NCBI GenBank assembly: GCA_002102555.1
Contig: MCFL01000056.1
Span: 1-64,000, forward strand
Direction: 5' to 3'
Length of the DNA: 64,000 bases
Source: Catenaria anguillulae PL171
Lineage: Eukaryota > Blastocladiomycota > Blastocladiomycetes > Blastocladiales > Catenariaceae
Of the stretch, positions 58,628 through 64,000 are shown one piece after another (position 1 is the stretch's first letter; the number at the start of each line of letters is the position of its first letter). The notes under the pieces are model-generated. The model did no database searches, was not told where the DNA came from, and saw only the letters and a list, made by a program, of their open reading frames with translations. A program made the position numbers and the translations under genes.

Positions 58628-60032
58628 ATGGGCAACTGCTTGACATGCATACGATCCCTTTTCTCATGGGCCCGATCCGACAGTCAGTCGGCGCTTGTTG
58701 CCAACGACGTGAGTACCACGAGCTCAACGCATCCCCTCAGGTCCTAGAGAAGCCAAGGAGACCCAACAGCTCTTGTGCCAGCCGGCTGCCCCGCTCACGA
58801 CCGAGTCGTCCGAGCCCAATGAATCGCACACACCAGATGTTCTCCTGAGCGTCGTCACTCAGATTGATGGTAAGCCCTACTCTTTCAGTAAACTCGGCGC
58901 GCTCGACCAACCAACGGTCGTTGCTGCAAAGCCAACAGGGTCAGCACTCAAGGGATCCGCATTTGCGATCGAAGAATGCGTCCAATGCGATTCTGCTCCT
59001 TCTCGACTGGTCTTCTCAAATCACTGTGGATCTGTGCAAGGGTTGCTTGATTTTCATCGGACCATGCGACGGAAGGTGGGATCTAGCGTTCCCTCAAGCG
59101 ACTCACTATGCGTGAAAGAGCGTGGACAACTGACAATATATGCCAATTCTTGCAGCGTCTTTATTCGCGACTGTTCCGACTGCACCATTTTTGTCATTGG
59201 CCGCCAAGTGCGATTCCGCGACTGCTCAAAGTGCTATATCTACATTCACAGTGCGACCCCACCCGCACTGGAAACCAGTCGTGACATGTCTTTTCGAGTA
59301 TTTCAAGGGTCTTATGAGCGATTGCAAGGTGCCGGCCTTTCGCGTTGGACATTTTGCTCGAATCCATTCTCCTGATTTGCGGTCCATTGTGTCGTTATAG
59401 AGCACTTCAATTCGGCCAACTTGGAGGTTTACACCAACCAGTGGGCTCGCGTCCATGACTTTAGCCCTCCTTCAGACACGACTTTGCCACCAAATTTTGC
59501 CTTGCAACCCAGCGAATCATCTTGGGCGCCAGCTCAAGTCCATTTGCCTCCCACCATCCACAAGGACTTGGTTGATAAACTGGGATCTGTGCCTATCCTG
59601 TCTGGGTTGAACCTGTCGACCGTTTCTGTCCCGATGACTCGCCCGGCTCAACAAGTATCCGTGGGGAACCAAGTTGCTTCTGGTGGTTGCCGTCGTCCGT
59701 CTGGGCTACGCGCATCGGTTCGCTCGTCTGGCAAAGGTTTGGTCCTTGAGCAGTGCCTTTTTCTTTCGACTGGAGCAAGCGCACACTGACCTGATGGCGG
59801 CCGCGGCGCCATGACACAATGGCAAAAGGAGTGTGTAGTCGATTGCCGTACTTTGAAGGACAGCGCCGCCATCAAGGCATTCGGGCCAGAACGAGTTGGA
59901 TCAGGTCTCAAGCTCGTGGCCTTCTTGTGCTCGTCGCAACAGCTGTCCGCGTCGGCCCAAGAAGTCGTTTGGCAAATGGTAGATGCATCTCATTCTGCAT
60001 CAACAGCTCTCCACAAGATTTTTGGGACGTGA
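58628..60032 (+). CDS. RP2: RP2-like ARL3 GTPase-activating protein (TBCC domain)
   Basis: RP2 is a lipid-anchored GAP for ARL3 that frees lipidated cargo at the base of cilia. The start MGNCLTCIR fits N-myristoylation on Gly2 and palmitoylation on Cys. Exons 58628-58708, 58770-59328 and 59401 onward join in frame. The TBCC beta-helix domain is clear: LTIYANSCSVFIRDCSDCTIFV, RQVRFRDCSKCYIYIHSATPPALETSRDMSFRVFQ, then the RP2-specific VYTNQWARVHDFSPPSD. The Arg before F-R-D-C matches the arginine-finger position. The direct frame stops at 59789 (342 residues); after it, in the same frame, codons up to 60032 (KAFGPERVGSGLKLVAFLC) look like the C-terminal NDK-like domain. Two compensating frame breaks near 59645 and 59810 would join them, so the end is an inference. 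Confidence 0.84.
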
Positions 60033-60284
60033 ACTGAGCCAAATCAATAAATAAGTACATGAAGATGTTTGTTATATGTACTTGAAGAAGTTGGATGCGA
60101 AAAGCTGTATGTGTCAATAGTAAATACAAGACAAAAAAGGGAACTGCGGGGGCACTAATGTGACGAAACCAACACGACGAGGGAATATATCAAACAACTC
60201 AACCTCCAAGTCGAACGCAAAAGCAAAATGGTATGTACAAGGACAAAAGCAGAAACCAAAACGTGTTTTGTTCCATCTGATACA

Positions 60285-61873
60285 CTACTCATCCTCATCC
60301 TCTTCCATAATGGCCGCCTCCTGCTTGCTCCTCTCAGCGGCCTCCCTGGCCGCCATAATCTCCTCTGCCGTCGGCAAAGAAACCGACGCCACCACGTCCT
60401 TGCACGCGACGCCGGCACCCGCCGCCGTGCCACACGCGGCCGCCAAGTCGCGCACACGCATGAGAGCGTCCTCGAGCTCGCGCACGCGCTTGGCCGCCAT
60501 GTGCAACACGCTTGCCTGGCTCGCGTCCGTGCGCAGCGACAGCCGCAGCGCGTCAAACCCGGCATTGATGTTTTCACGCCGCCGCTGTTCGGCCAAAATG
60601 TGAGATTGGCGCCGGTGCTTGGACTTTTTGCGAGTGGCGGGTTGTGCCGACGTGTCGGGAGACGCGGCGCGCTTGCGAGAGGATGACGACGACGCAGTCG
60701 TGGATGGTTCCGGGGGCGACGGCGCGTGCGGGGGTGCGGGGTGCGCGAGTGCATAGTGTGGGTGCGGCGGGTAGCCTGGGTAGGCAGCCACTGGGTGCAT
60801 GGGCGGTGGCGCGTGGTAGGCCACGGGCGCAGGAGCTGGGTGAGCGGGGTAGCCTGGGTAGGCCGCTGGCGCACCTGGAGCCGTGTATGGGCCATGGCTT
60901 TGGTGGTGGTAAGGAACTGGGGCGGGAGCATGCGACGACGGGTGATACGAGTGGGCCGGAGCCACGGGTGGGGTGGGAGCAGCAGAGGAAGAAGCGGCAC
61001 CGGGAGCATGGTGATGGGCGTGATGTTGCGCGTAATGGTGATGGTGATGCTCAGCTGATGAGGGGGGTGCAGGCGAGACGCTGGACCATGCCCGTGGTGT
61101 TGCTGATGATACCCAGAGGAGTGCTGCTGATGGTACGGGCCAGGAGAGTGTGGCTGCGGGGAAGCCGGTGACCTGGACCACTGACCTTGGTTCGAGTTGG
61201 GCGGCGACAGCAAGTGTTGCTGCTGGTGATGATTGTGATGAGCATGAGCAGCCGACGAGTCAGTCGAACCCGTTTCCGTGGCCGACGCGGTGGGCGAGAT
61301 TTTCGGTGTGGGAAGACGCGTCGCTTGACGATCCGACGACGAGGGCGGGGCCAGGTGCACCGACGAATGTTGTTGTTGGGACCCGTGTGCGCGCTCCTGC
61401 CCGTGAGCGTGCGAATGATGAGCCTGATGGCGGTGGTGGTGGTGGCCATGTTGATGGGGATCGTGGGACGAGTGCGAGGCAGCCTGGCGGGGCGGGGATG
61501 GCAGCGAGTGGACGGGCGGTGGGAACGACGTGGACGGAGAGGAAGCCGACGTGGGAGATGTGGCGTGGGCACGAGTCTCGTCCGACACGACAACTGTCAC
61601 GGTGGGCGTGGGCGATGCGACCGCCGCTGAGGTGGGTGCACCGACACCGGGGGCAGGGTACGACGCGGACAGAGGGGCACAGTGCGGGTCGTGGTCATAG
61701 TGCCCCGGCCCGTGGCGGTGCGATGACGACTGGTGGTGGTGGTGGTGGTGGTATTGCGACGAGTGCGCCGGCGGTCCCAGGGGCCCCACGTCGCGTGAGC
61801 GCGAGACGGGCGACCTGTGCTGGTGCGGGTGATGGTGCAGTGCACCCGAGGACGACGCGTTGGCAGCAACCAT
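60285..61873 (-). CDS. basic helix-loop-helix transcription factor
   Basis: The C-terminal third carries a bHLH domain: basic region KKSKHRRQSHILAEQRRRENIN, helix 1 AGFDALRLSL, loop, helix 2 QASVLHMAAKRVRELEDALMRV. The basic region has H-x-x-x-E-x-R-R, the pattern for E-box (CANNTG) binding of the CACGTG-preferring type (His, Glu, Arg spaced H-I-L-A-E-Q-R-R). The long N-terminus is rich in His, Pro, Ser and Tyr repeats, including several poly-His runs, and is probably disordered. The frame changes once near 61070, beside a CCCCCC run, and one restored base joins both parts into one protein of about 530 residues. Target genes are unknown. Confidence 0.78.
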
Positions 61874-63259
61874 AATGGATAATGGGATTCAAAAGACGGA
61901 GTGTTCTGAACAGCAAAGACAACCGACGTCAACATCAACATGATATGGCCCATGCGACAAATAGTTGCACGCATGCCTGCATGGATGAAGGAAGCATACC
62001 AGACAAGGGGCAAGACAAGACAGTATCGTATCAGGAGAGAGGAAATGAGGGCGAGTCCAGAAGGGTGTTCGCGAATGTGGACGGTGGGCAAGAGTAATGA
62101 GTGCACAAGTTAAGGCGAGGAGGGAATAGGCAGCGAGAGCGGTCCAGAACTTCCAGAGCCGGGTCAGGGGGGCAGTGCCCGGTACTTAACGGGTTTCCAA
62201 AGCAACCTTCTGCGTCACGAGAACAAGGGGGACGAGAAGTCGAAGGCGCAGAGCAAGGGGGCTGCCATCGGTGTCGTGCTCACATCGAGAACGTCCAGAA
62301 GCGATGGCATGCGATTCATGTGTCACGCCCCGCCGTCCGCGCCACTCTTCCATGAAGCATCAAAAGCGTTTGCTCATTTTCTCTGCGGCTGGTGGCCTTC
62401 CATGGAAGCCTTCCACCCATTTCCATTGCCCTGCCCATGGGCCCGCGTGACAATATCATGCCTTCAAAAGTGGTCATGAAAAACGTGGTTGCTTGCATGC
62501 CATTGGGCCCACATTGTTCTAGAGCCGCGAGTGGCTCGTGCCATTTGATTCCAGAACGCCGCGGTCGTGGCGCAATCCGTTGGGTTCGGGCCTTTGAGCA
62601 TGCTTCTCGACGCTCCTTTCGTCATGGACACTGCGACGGGCAGAGAGTAGAGGTTCCCAGCAAGAACTCCATTCTCTTGGCTTGGACTTGGTGATGTTTT
62701 CCCCACGGCCACCAAGAAGCACAACAAATTGCTGGGCAGAACCGATGAGGCACAAACTTCATAGGCGAGTAGCCATCCTCTGTACAGCAGCGCCAGCATC
62801 GGCTCTTGATGTGCTCAGTCGTGTTTCGATTTCGGCATGCACCTCATCTGGGGCATGTATGTAAATATCCCACGATGGCGACAATCAAGAATTCGAAAGA
62901 ACAAGCGCGTCAGAAAACGTGTGTCAGTCCGCTGGAGTGAAACACTTTCCATGAATCATCGGCTTGCTTCCAGAAGTTGTTTCTGTGCCTTCAACCAATC
63001 ATGGGGGTCTTTGGAGCAGTTGAGGTGCTTTGCCAAGACCTGCACCGTCCTGAGTGTCAGTCGCTGGTGTCAACGTTGTCGATGAGGCGCAATCCTCGTC
63101 GATGGCGCATCGCATCGTCGATTTCTGCCGCCCACCGATGGGCGACAAGTGAAGGGGTCCCCATGTTTGTTACCGGAACAACAGCGACTGCATTGATGAC
63201 ACTGGACGCAAGACGTGAGACATGAGTTCATCCTGTAACAAGCCAAGCAAAGAACTCGG
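61874..63259. other. long intergenic region
   Basis: About 1.4 kb between the bHLH start (leftward) and the stop of the SPRY gene. It should contain the bHLH promoter on its left. Short frames occur on both strands (for example 62464-62799 minus) but they lack family motifs and conserved-looking composition. A remaining small gene cannot be excluded. No repeats or RNA genes are visible. Confidence 0.45.
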
Positions 63260-64000
63260 CTACACCTGGTGCTCGCACGCGACATCGACATACGCCGGCG
63301 GCTCCATTTCCACGCCATACCCCACCGCCTCGCTCTCGCTCCACGCAAACGGGGACGTGCCAAAGTTCCACCTCAAACACACGGCTCAACTGTCGCATCC
63401 TTCCCACCATCCCCACCCACCATTCCTTGTACGCTCACGCCGATACACGGTTTGATTATCCACTCTGCTGGCTTGGGAACCTGTGCGCCCTCAATCCTGC
63501 GCATACATGACCCGTTGCGCGTGAAAAACAAGCTTCCCCTCCTCGTATCCAATCCAACACCAATTGTGTCGCCGGCACGAATTGGCTTTTGTGCATACGA
63601 AGCTCGTGCGGGTGTCGATTCCCCGTCGACGCTCGAGCACACGTCACCCTCGGTCGAGTGCAGGGCAATAGACCACGGGTACAGGCCGGGAAGGCCAAAG
63701 TATGGGTAGGGCGCAGTTGACAGGCCAATGGCCAACGTACACGTAGACGAGTCGAGCTGGTCAATTGTCACTTCGAAGTAGCGGATGGTTGGGCTAGCAG
63801 AAGCTGGTGGGCCAATGTCGGCACGGGTGGGAACCAGGGAACTGGTAGGTTGGTGACGAGCGAAATGGCGTTGAACTTGTGGGCGGTGGTGAATGGCGAG
63901 GTGGGGCGGATTGTGATGGACTTGTCTTCGGCAGACACGTCCGCGGACAGCACAACCGTGTCTGTGTCGGACGGAGGAATAAAGGTCCATGAAGAGGGAT
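63260..64000 (-). CDS. SPRY-domain protein, 5' end outside window
   Basis: The visible part is a SPRY domain read leftward from the window edge: PTSPFTTAHKFNAISLVTNLPVP, then, after a one-base frame break near 63850, IRYFEVTIDQLDSSTCTLAIGLS, GLYPWSIALHSTEGDVCSS, IRAGDTIGVGLDTRRGSLFFTRNG and IKPCIGVSVQG. A short intron follows near 63370-63440, and the last exon reads WNFGTSPFAWSESEAVGYGVEMEPPAYVDVACEHQV with a stop at 63260-63262. SPRY domains bind peptide ligands, for example in Ran-binding proteins, ubiquitin-ligase subunits and the fungal Ssh4/Ear1 trafficking adaptors. The missing N-terminus prevents a firm choice. The exact splice sites are not resolved. Confidence 0.78.

Noticed and set aside
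62464-62799. Possible small minus-strand gene between bHLH and SPRY
   Set aside because: No recognisable domain or convincing splice partners; kept only as a possibility in the intergenic entry.
461-64000. Programmed -1 ribosomal frameshifting as the cause of recurrent frame breaks
   Set aside because: Breaks lie in homopolymers or microsatellites without a shared slippery heptamer, and occur in many unrelated housekeeping genes; consensus deletions are simpler.
1-64000. CRISPR arrays, insertion sequences, prophage or operons
   Set aside because: Introns, eukaryotic gene families and the lack of regularly spaced repeats make the region nuclear eukaryotic; no transposase, integrase or long terminal repeat was seen.
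1-64000. tRNA or rRNA genes
   Set aside because: No convincing A-box/B-box pair or rRNA core was noticed by eye; a covariance-model scan was not possible here.

Overview
The window is about 64 kb of nuclear DNA from a GC-rich, intron-containing eukaryote, most likely a zoosporic (flagellated), early-diverging fungus such as a blastoclad or chytrid. Seen directly: short introns (mostly 66-97 nt) with GTACGY, GTGCGT or GTATGT donors, compact intergenic regions, and fungal-type gene content. Inferred: an RP2-like protein with a myristoylation-type N-terminus points to a cilium or flagellum, and two CHASE-type hybrid histidine kinases, a protoglobin, a HEN1 homologue and a short SMN fit a basal fungus better than a yeast or filamentous ascomycete. 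I cannot name the species.

Layout. 0.46-5.0 kb: eIF2B gamma (-), complex I LYR subunit NDUFB9 (+), HEN1 RNA methyltransferase (-). 5.9-13.1 kb: a large unknown membrane protein (+), CAAX protease RCE1 (-), DENR/TMA22 (+), RRM-cyclophilin PPIE (-). 13.3-17.6 kb: first CHASE hybrid histidine kinase (-). 17.8-21.2 kb: a fusion of 3-isopropylmalate dehydrogenase and isopropylmalate isomerase (-). 21.9-34.1 kb: mitochondrial carrier (+), DUF4604 protein (-), RIF1-like protein (+), an unknown gene (+), cystathionine gamma-lyase (+). 34.5-44.0 kb: a His/Gly-rich unknown (+), a single-pass membrane SH3 protein (+), a PAS-like protein (+). 44.3-50.4 kb: RNase P/MRP subunit RPP1 (-) and the second CHASE hybrid kinase (+). 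51.2-64.0 kb: protoglobin (+), a large unknown (+), SMN (-), RP2 (+), a bHLH factor (-) and a partial SPRY gene (-).

How the genes relate. No operon or cluster is expected, and most neighbours are unrelated housekeeping genes. Some themes recur: amino-acid synthesis (the leucine fusion, cystathionine lyase), RNA biology (HEN1, RPP1, SMN, PPIE), translation (eIF2B gamma, DENR), lipidated-protein handling (RCE1, RP2) and sensing (two CHASE kinases, PAS-like protein, protoglobin).

The most notable item is the leucine fusion, a single open gene that appears to encode two consecutive pathway enzymes (three domains). Second are the two inverted hybrid kinases about 33 kb apart, whose receiver exons and the intron between them are nearly identical, suggesting recent gene conversion.

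A caution for any user: many conserved genes need one or more single-base frame corrections, nearly all of the same sense (one base missing) and often beside homopolymers. Consensus deletion errors explain this better than gene decay, so coordinates of multi-exon genes are given as outer bounds.
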